A stretch of DNA of 64,000 nt from an uncultured Brevibacillus sp. Lineage in GTDB: Bacteria; Bacillota; Bacilli; Brevibacillales; Brevibacillaceae. Position numbers and translations under genes: made by a program. The stretch spans positions 1 through 64,000 of the forward strand of contig NZ_CANMZW010000033.1 of the NCBI RefSeq assembly GCF_947502445.1, given 5' to 3'. Below the pieces are notes generated by a model that saw only the letters and a list, made by a program, of their open reading frames with translations, did no database searches and was not told the origin of the DNA. How positions within the stretch are numbered: position 1 is the stretch's first letter; each line of letters opens with the position of its first letter. Below, piece by piece: positions 7,558-16,223 of the stretch.

Positions 7558-9045
7558 ATGTTCGACAAGAAACAATTGTTAGGTCTATCAAATCAAGGAC
7601 GTGGGAAGCATGACTTACGGTCAATGGGACGCGAAGGTGATCGGGTTCCTACTACTTTGCATGAAAAAATGCAGACACCACACATACAACATACAGGGGA
7701 AAACTGGATTGGACAAGAGACCGAGACTGCCATCCGAACTCAAATTGTAGAAAAGTATGGAAAACGTCTGTGGGAGGACAAACATTCTCCTGTTTTTATA
7801 AATGAACTGACCCATGACATTAACATGCTGCTGGAAGCCCAGACACCACTATCCTCGCTGCACATTGAAGCAGAGGTGAAGAGATTGCTGCACTCTTTGA
7901 CGGGGTGGGGGCCGTTAGACGCATTGTTAGAGGACTCGGACGTGAACGAGATCTTATTCCACCGATTCAATTATTTAGTTGTCGAGAGAAAAAGCACTGG
8001 AAGACTGGAGTCACCCAATATTGATGTGTTTCGTGACGAGGAAGAAATGCTTCGCTTACTGGAACAGATCGCAGCTACGATGGGGCGTGAATTTAACGAA
8101 ACAAAGGCAGAGTTGCATACGCAGCTGCCAGATGGATCGCGCGTTGCTGCTACACACCGCTCGATTTCTCCAGATGGCCATATGCTTACGATAAGAAAGC
8201 ATCGTGATTTGTTAAGTGAAGGAGACTATTTACGTTATGGTTCTATCTGCGAGCCAATGCTTCTATTTTTAAAACGCGCAGTAGGGTTATCCCGGGCATC
8301 AGGTTTGGTAAGTGGCGGAACAGGCTCAGGCAAGACGCATATGCTAAATCTCATTTCCCAATATGTCCCTACCTATTTGAGCATTATTACAATTGAGGAT
8401 GTGCTGGAAATGAAGCTTCAGCATCCTTACGTTCGTAGATTTTTGGCAAAGCCAGCGAATTACGAAGGAAAAGGCGGGTTTTCAATCAAGGACTGCGTTC
8501 GTCTTTCTCTCCGCAAGCGACCAGACGTGATCATGGTCGGTGAGACGCGAGGTGGAGAAATCGTCGATATGCTCTGGGCAATGAACACAGACCATCCGGG
8601 AAGCTGGAGCACCGCACACGCCAACTCTCCTCGGGCTTTGGTTGATTCGACATTACCAATTTTGTTCGGCAAGGCAGATGAGGTGTACAGCTCAGAGGAG
8701 CGTAATCTGATGATCGGATCGGCACTCGACCTCATAGTTCAGGTAAAGCGTTTTGAAGAGGATGGCAGCAGGAAAGTCATAGCTATTACAGAGGTTGTAG
8801 GTACAGGGCAATCACATGAGGAGTGGATCAAAAGAGCGTGTAATATTAAACAGGTGCTGCCCGATCGAGTGTACCTGCAGGATATTTTTGTATACGAGCC
8901 AACCGGCATTCAGGACGGGAAGGTGACGGGACATTTTAAATGGACAGGCTATCGTCCAGAGCGTTTAATCAAGCGTTGGGTAGAAAAAGGATTATCGCGG
9001 GAAGAGATCGAGCAGGTCTTTTTTACACAGCCAATACCCGTGTAG
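7558..9045 (+). CDS. tadA: TadA/CpaF secretion ATPase
   Basis: A 495-residue T2SS/T4P-type hexameric ATPase that powers pilus extension. It has the CpaF N-terminal domain (WGPLDALLEDSDVNEILFH), Walker A GGTGSGKT at 253-260, the Asp box IITIEDVLEMKL, and RKRPDVIMVGETRGGE as Walker B region, followed by STAHANSP. All key residues are present. RBS aaggaggg precedes the ATG. Works on TadB/TadC encoded next. Confidence 0.93.
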   Translation: MFDKKQLLGLSNQGRGKHDLRSMGREGDRVPTTLHEKMQTPHIQHTGENWIGQETETAIRTQIVEKYGKRLWEDKHSPVFINELTHDINMLLEAQTPLSSLHIEAEVKRLLHSLTGWGPLDALLEDSDVNEILFHRFNYLVVERKSTGRLESPNIDVFRDEEEMLRLLEQIAATMGREFNETKAELHTQLPDGSRVAATHRSISPDGHMLTIRKHRDLLSEGDYLRYGSICEPMLLFLKRAVGLSRASGLVSGGTGSGKTHMLNLISQYVPTYLSIITIEDVLEMKLQHPYVRRFLAKPANYEGKGGFSIKDCVRLSLRKRPDVIMVGETRGGEIVDMLWAMNTDHPGSWSTAHANSPRALVDSTLPILFGKADEVYSSEERNLMIGSALDLIVQVKRFEEDGSRKVIAITEVVGTGQSHEEWIKRACNIKQVLPDRVYLQDIFVYEPTGIQDGKVTGHFKWTGYRPERLIKRWVEKGLSREEIEQVFFTQPIPV

Positions 9046-9055
9046 GAGGAAGAGC

Positions 9056-9955
9056 ATGGGAGATTTTAGCTTGCCTATCGCCTTTGGTATCGGTTTTGGA
9101 ATATTACTGCTTTTTGCTCCACAGAAGCTATATTTACGTGATCGATCTGACAAGCACGCGATTGTTGGCTTGCTGCAACAGGACAGGAAGTCAATATGGA
9201 GCATATTGGATGCAAGACTAGCAAAATCGGGCTCGGGGTGGGGGGTCAACCAGTATGTGTCCCTCTCCTTTTTGTTTGGATTGATTTCCTTTGGATTAAG
9301 CAGTCAAATCTTGCAATCCTGGTTGTTAGCAACCCCTGCTTTACTGGCAGGAGTTTTATTTGTTGAGAGATTAGTCAGTGTCTGGGGTGCAAAGAAAAAA
9401 GACCAATTCGAGGACGGGAATGTGAAAGCAATTCGTCTCATGGCGAGTGCATTGCGTACGTCGCCTTCTTATTTGCACGCATTTGAACAAGTAGCGTCGA
9501 GTCCTTTTTTAGCTAAAAGTATAACGGATGAATATCGCCGTATCGTTGAGCTGTTGCGGGCACAAATACCGCTTGAGTATGTCATGAATGATTTTTATGA
9601 GCGAACGGGTAGCGCTGATGTAAAGTATTTGGCAACCATTATCCAAATACAAAGGGAGATGGGAGGAGATATGGCGAAGACGCTTGATTTGGCTGCTTCG
9701 TCAATTTTGCGACGCAGACAGTCACTACGCAGACAAAAGGCGGCCATGGCACAAATCGTTGCCCAAGTGAATTTGTTGAGTGCCATGCCATTTGTATTCG
9801 TAATCGCTTTGTACTCCAATAACCCGCATCATTTTGATTCTCTAAATTCTACCTTGGGTGGGCGATTGATGATCCTGGGGTGTTTAGCCTGCATTTTACT
9901 TGGGGGAGAGGCAATCCGATACGTTGCACATAAAAGCATGCATAAAGGAGGCTGA
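9056..9955 (+). CDS. tadB: TadB-like inner-membrane platform protein
   Basis: A 299-residue GspF-type protein with helices near residues 4-22, 66-105, 240-262 and 272-292 and a cytoplasmic helical domain between them (AIRLMASALRTSPSYLHAFEQVA ... REMGGDMAKTLDLAASSI). TadB and TadC form the platform coupling the ATPase to pilin assembly. Start ATG follows aggaggaag. Confidence 0.85.
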   Translation: MGDFSLPIAFGIGFGILLLFAPQKLYLRDRSDKHAIVGLLQQDRKSIWSILDARLAKSGSGWGVNQYVSLSFLFGLISFGLSSQILQSWLLATPALLAGVLFVERLVSVWGAKKKDQFEDGNVKAIRLMASALRTSPSYLHAFEQVASSPFLAKSITDEYRRIVELLRAQIPLEYVMNDFYERTGSADVKYLATIIQIQREMGGDMAKTLDLAASSILRRRQSLRRQKAAMAQIVAQVNLLSAMPFVFVIALYSNNPHHFDSLNSTLGGRLMILGCLACILLGGEAIRYVAHKSMHKGG

Positions 9956-9959
9956 ATAA

Positions 9960-10868
9960 ATGCTACTCATTTGTGTCGTAACGGGCCTGTCGCTATTTCT
10001 GTATGGCTTGCCAGCATGCCTCGGAAGAAAAGCTCAAGTTGACGATACTCTCTTTGGCAGAATCGAGCAGGAGCAAAAAGCTAGGATGGCTCAATCATTT
10101 CACCAAAGAAAAACCCGGTGGCAGCTCGTCCGTTTATTGGAGAACAATGATTATTTGATGAATCGGTTATGTATGTTGACCGGTGTTGATCGGCACAAAA
10201 CAGGCGAAATTCTCTCGAGACTTGGCTGGAATGTACGCTTGGCGGAAATCATTCTTTTGAAGGCACTAAGTATGGTGCTTATCACTTCAGCGCTTCTGAA
10301 CATTGTCGTGAACCTGTCAGTTGGGCAATCGATGAAGATGGTAGAGGGACTACCTTTGATCGGAAGCTTGCTGCTATACATGCTTCCGTCATGGTTTCTA
10401 GATTGGAGCGACAAACGTGCAAAAGATCGGATACGCGAGCAGGTTCCTGTCTTTTTTAGTATCGTGCAATCGTTGGTCGAGGCGGGAATGCCTATACAAG
10501 CGGCGGTGAAAGAGACAGCGAAGCGTTTTGACGCCCGGCTTGGACAAGAGCTGGCACGACTTGAATTTGAGCAAAAACGTTATGGAGCCTGGCGAAAAGC
10601 GCTAGAGGAACTGGCGTTTCGTTGGGAGGTAGACGCACTTACCACAATCGCCTTGGAAATGAATGAGGCAATCAGCAAGGGGGTAAGTATTGCGCAAATG
10701 CTAGCCGTTCAAGTAGAGGAACAGATGAGACAACAAGAGGATGAAGCGTCTGCACATATGAACCGTTTAAATATTCGTTTACTCCCGTTTGTCATTTTGC
10801 TAATGGGGGTTCCTTTGCTGTTCCTTGTGATGGGCCCGGCACTGATCGGAATTGGAGATCGCTTGTAA
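9960..10868 (+). CDS. tadC: TadC-like inner-membrane platform protein
   Basis: A 302-residue GspF-type protein. It has an N-terminal helix, a central pair of helices (about 98-142), a cytoplasmic domain with VEAGMPIQAAVKETAKRF and LTTIALEMNEAISKGVSI, and a C-terminal helix (LLPFVILLMGVPLLFLVM). It is four bases after tadB, with aaaggaggc before the start. Paired with TadB as the assembly platform. Confidence 0.85.
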   Translation: MLLICVVTGLSLFLYGLPACLGRKAQVDDTLFGRIEQEQKARMAQSFHQRKTRWQLVRLLENNDYLMNRLCMLTGVDRHKTGEILSRLGWNVRLAEIILLKALSMVLITSALLNIVVNLSVGQSMKMVEGLPLIGSLLLYMLPSWFLDWSDKRAKDRIREQVPVFFSIVQSLVEAGMPIQAAVKETAKRFDARLGQELARLEFEQKRYGAWRKALEELAFRWEVDALTTIALEMNEAISKGVSIAQMLAVQVEEQMRQQEDEASAHMNRLNIRLLPFVILLMGVPLLFLVMGPALIGIGDRL

Positions 10869-10935
10869 ATATTTTTGCGAGAGGTTACTGTCTTTTGGCA
10901 AAGTCATAGGTAGAAACCATAAAGGAGTGAATGGT

Positions 10936-11112
10936 ATGTCTATGATCTCGAATTATTTCAAGCGTTTCTGGGATGAAGAAGATGGGGTAACCATCGTAGA
11001 AATGGTGATCATCGTAGCGGTCATCCTGATTTTGATTATCCCGACGTTATCTTCGCTCGGGGAAGCTGAAGACGCAAAGCTAAAGGAACTGCAAGAAAAG
11101 ATCGGCAAATGA
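10936..11112 (+). CDS. flp: Flp-type pilin
   Basis: A 58-residue prepilin. The leader MSMISNYFKRFWDEEDG ends in Gly, followed by VTIVEMVIIVAVILILII: a glutamate at +5 and a short hydrophobic helix, the layout of Flp/Fap pilins cleaved by CpaA. The ATG at 10936 is preceded by aaaggag at 10921-10927; an ATG at 10931 stops after four codons in another frame. This is the major pilin candidate of the locus. Confidence 0.85.
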   Translation: MSMISNYFKRFWDEEDGVTIVEMVIIVAVILILIIPTLSSLGEAEDAKLKELQEKIGK

Positions 11113-11603
11113 TGGGTGCTGTTGTTGTGACTGTTTTGGTAGTTGCAGCATGGTGCGACTGGAGGCAGCGTAAGGTCCCTAATTGGGTTACTTTCCCTGT
11201 TCTTGTCGTAGGGTTATGTTTCCAATGGTATGTTGACTCAATGGCCGCCGCATTAGCTGGTGTAGGTGGAGCGTTTCTTTTGACGCTTGGTCCAGTTGCA
11301 CTCAAAGGAATGGGAATGGGAGATCAAAAGCTATTGATGGCTGTAGGTGCATGGAGTAGCTGGAATGAGGTGTATTCCCTATTTCTTCACTCCATATGGT
11401 TATGCTTGCTCTTTATCTTGCTGAATCCGCGTTCGTGGTTGCGCCTACGAGAAAATATGCGTGTATTACTAGCAGGCTGGACTGCCCATAGACAGCTTTG
11501 GCTACCTGGATTGGATCGAACAGCTTTTTCTTTTCCATTTGCAGTCTTCTTGCTAGCTGCTTTTATGTTCCAGCATTTTTCGGGTTATGTGGGGACGAGC
11601 TGA
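11109..11603 (+). CDS. cpaA: CpaA/TadV prepilin peptidase (A24 family)
   Basis: A 164-residue integral membrane aspartic peptidase. The two catalytic Asp are visible: D17 in CDWRQRKVPN and D72 in GMGMGDQKLL. It lacks the N-terminal methylase domain, as usual for TadV. It overlaps the pilin stop (ATGATGA) and would cleave the Flp prepilin and TadE-like prepilins. No second peptidase is seen in the divergent locus at 13802-20719, so this one may serve both. Confidence 0.88.
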   Translation: MMGAVVVTVLVVAAWCDWRQRKVPNWVTFPVLVVGLCFQWYVDSMAAALAGVGGAFLLTLGPVALKGMGMGDQKLLMAVGAWSSWNEVYSLFLHSIWLCLLFILLNPRSWLRLRENMRVLLAGWTAHRQLWLPGLDRTAFSFPFAVFLLAAFMFQHFSGYVGTS

Positions 11604-12034
11604 TGAAAAATCCAATGCGTCGATTCGCCAAAGCCATTGCCTATGATGAGCGGGGTAGCCAAATCCTTGAGTTTATCTTGGTCTTTCCCCTAGTGTGGCT
11701 GTTGATCATGTTTTCCTTTGACCAATTTAGCATCCTATACAACAAACAAAAGGCGATGGCGGCTGCGTATGAAGCAGGTAGAATTGCTTCGGTTCAGCCA
11801 AACTATGGGCTGGCATCCTATCATGCAGCAGTACGGGGCGAAGCAGAATTGAGCCAAGGAATAGGGGTTACCGATGGGACAGTTCGACTTCAGCTCGAAG
11901 GTAGAGGCTGGAAAAAGGGAAACCATCTGAGGGCAGAGGCTACTGTTTCGTTTCTATTGCTGGCGACAGGTAAGCCGTATGAGATAACGGAGAGCTATTA
12001 CATGATGATAGAAAATGCGGAGGCTAAAAAATGA
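11603..12034 (+). CDS. tadE: TadE-like minor pilin
   Basis: A 143-residue protein starting at the ATG that overlaps the cpaA stop (TGATG). The leader ends DERGSQILEFILVFPLVWLLIMF: a Gly-Ser cleavage site, Glu in the helix and one membrane span, as in TadE. The remaining beta-rich part includes YEAGRIASV. Followed by a 4-nt overlap with the next gene. Confidence 0.85.
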   Translation: MKNPMRRFAKAIAYDERGSQILEFILVFPLVWLLIMFSFDQFSILYNKQKAMAAAYEAGRIASVQPNYGLASYHAAVRGEAELSQGIGVTDGTVRLQLEGRGWKKGNHLRAEATVSFLLLATGKPYEITESYYMMIENAEAKK

Positions 12035-12540
12035 GCCGGTTTTATCATCACTGCAAACAGCGATTGAGAGAAGAGCGTGGAGCTGTAATGCTAACCACGA
12101 TTTTTTTCCTCTTTTGCTTGGGAGGTTTACTTTCTCTTCTACTTTTTTTAGAGCAAGGTGATTTATTGGAAATGAAAACACAGCATACAGCAGATCTCAT
12201 ATCGAAAGGTGCTCGTGCTGCTGGAAAGTGGGTATACGTTGACTCTGAGGGAGAAAAACAGACAAGACTGTTTGCCACAACAGAGGAAGCCATACAAAAT
12301 GAGGCAGACATTATCAGAGGAGCGCGTGAAGAGGCGGATATTCTATGGCGGCTTAACAGGTCGGCGTTGTCAAGTGAGGGTGGGGAAGTACATGCGATCC
12401 ATCAAAAGGGAGAAATATCGTATTTGTACCGTCAAGGAATTTATCATGTGCGAGTAGAGGCAAGTAGAAGCCTTCCTATATTTTGGGGCGACCTTGTAGT
12501 TAAGATTGGACGAGTCTCACAGTCTGGGATTTATGAATAA
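12031..12540 (+). CDS. TadE/TadF-like pilus protein
   Basis: A 169-residue protein with a basic N-terminus, REERGAVMLTTIFFLFCLGGLL as single helix, then a soluble region with AADLISKGARAAGK-like helix and a beta tail. The position after TadE and the ERGA-helix start fit a TadF/TadG-like minor pilin. It is the last gene of the locus; no clear terminator follows. Confidence 0.7.
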   Translation: MSRFYHHCKQRLREERGAVMLTTIFFLFCLGGLLSLLLFLEQGDLLEMKTQHTADLISKGARAAGKWVYVDSEGEKQTRLFATTEEAIQNEADIIRGAREEADILWRLNRSALSSEGGEVHAIHQKGEISYLYRQGIYHVRVEASRSLPIFWGDLVVKIGRVSQSGIYE

Positions 12541-12638
12541 AGTCACGTGAAATCTAATAGTGCACTGTTATTTTTGTCCTAAACCATTGTGGTAAATCTG
12601 TACTATATTCCAAAAATGGTTATAGGAGTGAGGAAGCA

Positions 12639-13256
12639 GTGCCGTCAAAAATTGTAGAACGGTACAAACGCATTCTCAGCGGAGAGCAGAAGCGATTTTC
12701 CCCGTACGAGTTTGAAGATGCGCAGTACCGCAAGCAAAAAGTGCAACTAGTGGTTCGCTATGCGATTGAACATGTGAAAAGATGGACACCTGAGCAAGCG
12801 CGGCGGGAATTGAGCATTCAGGATATCAAACAGTTAAAGCTGCATTTAGTAAGGGAGTATATAGAGCCGCCGATTGAGGCCAAGTCAGATGATGTCTATT
12901 ATTTTGTCGAATTTGCTTACCCGTATTTACCACGTCTTCCAGAAGAGCAGCTTGTTCTTTGGGTTTATCAGGAGGTCTTGGCCGGTATTCGTCGTCATTT
13001 TCCCCCATTGTATTTCCAAAGCATCAAGGGAGAAGATCGGGCGAGAATATGTGTCGACTATATGTGCCACCATTTGATGAAGCTTCCTGATCTTTACGAG
13101 TTGCCCAAAATATTCGGCAAGACAGAGCGTGCATACAGCCTTTTAAAAAAGTATAAGTTAAAAATCTTGGTAGACACCTTATATTTTTCTCCATTCGATA
13201 TGGTGACGGAAATCTACCCCGAATTAAGCAATCCAGCCTTCTGGGAAGACAGTTGA
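12639..13256 (+). CDS. unknown conserved-looking protein
   Basis: A 205-residue, helix-rich, basic soluble protein with many Tyr/Arg (YKRILSGEQKRF, EFAYPYLPRLPEEQLVLWVY). Starts at GTG with taggagtgagg 8 nt upstream. No signal peptide or membrane helix. I do not recognise the family. Its place between two pilus loci may be chance or may mark a regulator. About 100 nt upstream are non-coding. Confidence 0.7.
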   Translation: MPSKIVERYKRILSGEQKRFSPYEFEDAQYRKQKVQLVVRYAIEHVKRWTPEQARRELSIQDIKQLKLHLVREYIEPPIEAKSDDVYYFVEFAYPYLPRLPEEQLVLWVYQEVLAGIRRHFPPLYFQSIKGEDRARICVDYMCHHLMKLPDLYELPKIFGKTERAYSLLKKYKLKILVDTLYFSPFDMVTEIYPELSNPAFWEDS

Positions 13257-13366
13257 AAAATACTTGCAACACCCCACTGTCTTTTTTTACGGTAGGAATA
13301 GTTTCATTGGCTTATAAGCACATGAAACGGCCGTACTCTACAAGGTGAGAGAAGGAGGCGTTGCGC

Positions 13367-13645
13367 ATGGCAACAGTGGAGGCTCACCAGCAGTGCTCTG
13401 TATTTATGGAGCAGCTTCTTGGGCGGACGGTCCGCTACCAGAAGCACAAGCCCGGCAGTAATCTTTCAGTGGAAAGATTGCCTGAAGAGACCTTCCAAAT
13501 TGAGTCTGTACATCGGTTTGGAAACAGAGTAGTACTCAATGACGGGGTTATTGTAATGGAGAGTGCTCCTACCGTCATGGAGCGCGGAAGAAGGATTGCA
13601 CTTCTATTCGCAACGGGAGAAGAGCTCTATTTCGTGGCAGAGTAA
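13367..13645 (+). CDS. small unknown protein
   Basis: A 92-residue protein with a beta-rich pattern (FQIESVHRFGNRVVLNDGVIVM, GRRIALLFATGEELYFVAE). I chose ATG 13367 since gaaggagg lies 8 nt upstream; the TTG at 13361 would be too close. A terminator follows directly, so it is transcribed apart from the second pilus locus. No function can be assigned. Confidence 0.65.
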   Translation: MATVEAHQQCSVFMEQLLGRTVRYQKHKPGSNLSVERLPEETFQIESVHRFGNRVVLNDGVIVMESAPTVMERGRRIALLFATGEELYFVAE

Positions 13646-13652
13646 TTCTCAC

Positions 13653-13690
13653 GATCGCCTTACACGGATGCGTGTAAGGTGATCATTTTA
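13653..13690 (+). terminator. terminator-like hairpin
   Basis: The stem gatcgccttacac / gtgtaaggtgatc pairs over 13 bp with one G:U and a 6-nt loop, then attttaac. It separates the small gene upstream from the second pilus locus. Confidence 0.75.
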
Positions 13691-13801
13691 ACAAAAATAA
13701 AAAAGAATAAAATTAAAACAAAAAAGATTTGACGAGTGGCGAAAGATGTAGCAAAATGTCTATTAATAAAAATAAATGTAAAAAAATGGGAGTGATGAAA
13801 A

Positions 13802-14560
13802 GTGTTGGCGAATAGTGCGATCGAATTGGTCAACCGCTGCTATGAGGAGACAAACAGACTTGTTTCAATACGGGAGTTAAAGGAATCATTTATCATGTTT
13901 GTTTTTGGTAAGTACCAAGAAGAATTTATGGCTCGACATGAGTTAGAAGATTTCTACGAGCATCTGGACCAGCTTCAGCTCACCAATTGCCGAAGAGACT
14001 TTGATAAGGCAGTGGAAGAGTGGTATATCGTCCAGTATGGCTGCGAATCCAATGATGCCAACTACCATGACATCCTGTTTACGCTTGTGAAGGAAGCTGT
14101 TGTCTTGTATCAATCACAAAATCGAATCTCCCTCATTCGTGACGTTACAAAGCTTCTGACGATCCCGAGTGGATTTATCGCCCGCTGGAAAAACGGACTA
14201 CTACGCGAACGCTCTCTACCAACGTACTTTAAGTATTTGATGAAGCTGGGGGTAAGATCTCAGGAAGATATAGAATCATTGGTTGATATGTGGCTTTTAG
14301 AATATCCCAATGCATTTGATAAAAAACAGCAGCAATTGTTTGCAAATCCACCAAGACGGGGCAGACCAAACAACGTAGAGCTGGCCTTATTAATTGAACT
14401 GGCGACGAACGTAAAGCCAGAGATGACCTCTCAGGAACGTGAGCGATTACGGAAAATCTACTACTATCATCGAAAGTCTCTTACCATTCGTGAGATGGTT
14501 GAGAAGTTCAAGAATTATCTTGAAAGTAAAAACAAAACCACCGATTTCCAAGTAGGATAG
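13802..14560 (+). CDS. unknown protein heading the second pilus locus
   Basis: A 252-residue helical soluble protein (GTG start; gggagtgatg 5-10 nt upstream). It contains KLLTIPSGFIARWKNGLLRERSLPTYFKYLMKLG, which has the look of a DNA-binding or helical-repeat segment, and PPRRGRPNNVELALLIELA. No family recognised. It is 2 nt from the next gene, so it belongs to the operon and could be its regulator. The preceding 150 nt are A-rich with a possible -35 ttgacg at about 13727. Confidence 0.7.
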   Translation: MLANSAIELVNRCYEETNRLVSIRELKESFIMFVFGKYQEEFMARHELEDFYEHLDQLQLTNCRRDFDKAVEEWYIVQYGCESNDANYHDILFTLVKEAVVLYQSQNRISLIRDVTKLLTIPSGFIARWKNGLLRERSLPTYFKYLMKLGVRSQEDIESLVDMWLLEYPNAFDKKQQQLFANPPRRGRPNNVELALLIELATNVKPEMTSQERERLRKIYYYHRKSLTIREMVEKFKNYLESKNKTTDFQVG

Positions 14561-14562
14561 CT

Positions 14563-15438
14563 ATGTATCATAAAATGAATCAATTTGTCTCCCGATTCCG
14601 TGACCTTGAACAGAAGGAGTTTATTCCCTCTGGTGAGGAAGAACGGCAATGGAAGACGCTCAAGGAAAAACTAGCATTGCCTCAGTTAGCAGAACAATCA
14701 GAGGCATTTACTCGAAAATGTATTGCTGTCACGAGTTTGTATTCTCAGGCTGGCGCAAGTTTTGTTGCCGGGAATATCGCATACGCTTGGGCAGGAAAAG
14801 GTGTACCCGTTACTCTTTGTGAACTTCCCAATATGATGTCCTACTTTTACTTTGCTCTTGATTATGAGCGTAGAACTCATCAGCGAGTGAAACATTCCAC
14901 CTCACTGCTCCTCATGCAAAATAATCATCTTCGCATCCAGATGGAATCCCCTTTGAATCTTCAGCAGAAACCTTCCAGTACAGACATAGCAAGTTGGCTT
15001 CTTAAAATGAGTAAGGATAGTCCGATAGTCATTATTGATAATTCTTCTTGTTGGAAAGAAGACGATACTAGGAAAATTTTCGAAATGGCAGATGAAATAT
15101 GGGTAGTGATTGATGCCGACCTTGCACGCCTTACTCGATTATTTCTAACGGAAACGGCACCCACTTGGTGGACGAGTCAAAAGGGCAAAATCAGATTGAT
15201 TGCAAACAAGTGGAACAATCAGCTGTCCAAGTCCAAAGTATTGAAAAAAGTGGAGGGGACACTTTCACTTTGGAATAGCGAGTATACCGCCTCAAAAGTA
15301 GAGTGCATGATCCCACTTATAGACGGGGAGAGGACGGCAATCGCCCACTCTAAGGGAAATTTGTTTCTAGAAGTCTTCCCTGAAGAGGAAAGCGAGTTTC
15401 AATCATTGATTCATGCATACAAAGGAAGGGTGTTATGA
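14563..15438 (+). CDS. TadZ/ParA-like protein with degenerate Walker A
   Basis: A 291-residue protein whose fold pattern matches MinD/ParA ATPases: IAVTSLYSQAGASFVAGNIA at about 54-73 occupies the Walker A place, VIIDNSSCW the Walker B place, and ADEIWVVIDADLARLTRLF follows as in TadZ. The Walker A lysine and the signature lysine are absent (SQAGAS instead of GGVGKT), so ATP hydrolysis is unlikely. It overlaps the next gene by 4 nt. Probably a structural TadZ-like partner. Confidence 0.6.
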   Translation: MYHKMNQFVSRFRDLEQKEFIPSGEEERQWKTLKEKLALPQLAEQSEAFTRKCIAVTSLYSQAGASFVAGNIAYAWAGKGVPVTLCELPNMMSYFYFALDYERRTHQRVKHSTSLLLMQNNHLRIQMESPLNLQQKPSSTDIASWLLKMSKDSPIVIIDNSSCWKEDDTRKIFEMADEIWVVIDADLARLTRLFLTETAPTWWTSQKGKIRLIANKWNNQLSKSKVLKKVEGTLSLWNSEYTASKVECMIPLIDGERTAIAHSKGNLFLEVFPEEESEFQSLIHAYKGRVL

Positions 15439-16223
15439 AAAAGCAAACGTTGTTTTTAATCTGCTTGATATCTTTTCTGTTGGCAGGTTCATCCTTCTAC
15501 GCAGCAACTCAGTATATAGATGTGATGGCAGCCGAACGATTATTTGCTCCAGTGGTAAAGGTAGCTCCGGGCAAAGAAATATCCCCGTTTGAACCGATTA
15601 CGCAAGATGATGTTGTACTCGTACAGGAGGAGATCGATGAAATTTTGCCTGACTCTGCCCGTGATCTTGAGAGCGTTTTGGGAAAACGCAGCACTCAAAG
15701 CATCTATGAAGGAGAGCAATTGCTTACCCAAAAATTGACCGATTCTCTGCTACTGCCGGAAAAGGGACAGGCGAGATATGAGTTTCCGTTATTGGCGATC
15801 CAACCACTAACAGAATTGCGTAAAGGAGATCGTGTAAAAATCTGGGTGAAATACAAAACGATTCACGAACTACAAGATTACCCCGATCCATTGCAATTCA
15901 AAAAGACAAATGACACAGCCGAACTCTTATTTGAAAGTCAATTGGCTAGCGTAAGAGACAGTAATGGCATCGAAATTTATACACTAAAGCCCAGCCTACT
16001 TCCCTCGCCTGAACATATGGATGCCGTTTTTAATGGTTCACGTCAAAAGCCACTATTAAATAGTGAAAAACGATATAGAGACTATAGAGTGCAGCCAACG
16101 GCTCTACCAGCATTTGTTGGTTTTAATCTAACTGATCAACAGTATGTAATCCTCAATGAGGCAATGACCTATGGCGTTTTGCAGGTCGGTCATATCATGG
16201 TTTCAAAGGAGCAAGCTTCATGA
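15435..16223 (+). CDS. CpaB-like pilus protein
   Basis: A 262-residue protein with an N-terminal helix (residues 4-25) and a SAF-like segment (FEPITQDDVVLVQEEI, LGKRSTQSIYEGEQLL) followed by a second beta-rich half ending in YGVLQVGHIMVS. The order membrane anchor, SAF, RcpC-like matches CpaB at 5413, though sequence similarity is low. It is translationally coupled on both sides (4-nt overlaps). Confidence 0.65.
   Translation: MKKQTLFLICLISFLLAGSSFYAATQYIDVMAAERLFAPVVKVAPGKEISPFEPITQDDVVLVQEEIDEILPDSARDLESVLGKRSTQSIYEGEQLLTQKLTDSLLLPEKGQARYEFPLLAIQPLTELRKGDRVKIWVKYKTIHELQDYPDPLQFKKTNDTAELLFESQLASVRDSNGIEIYTLKPSLLPSPEHMDAVFNGSRQKPLLNSEKRYRDYRVQPTALPAFVGFNLTDQQYVILNEAMTYGVLQVGHIMVSKEQAS

Noticed and set aside
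6257-7624. Several antisense or shifted open frames over the Tad operon
   Set aside because: They lie within strongly conserved genes, lack ribosome sites and show no protein-like pattern.
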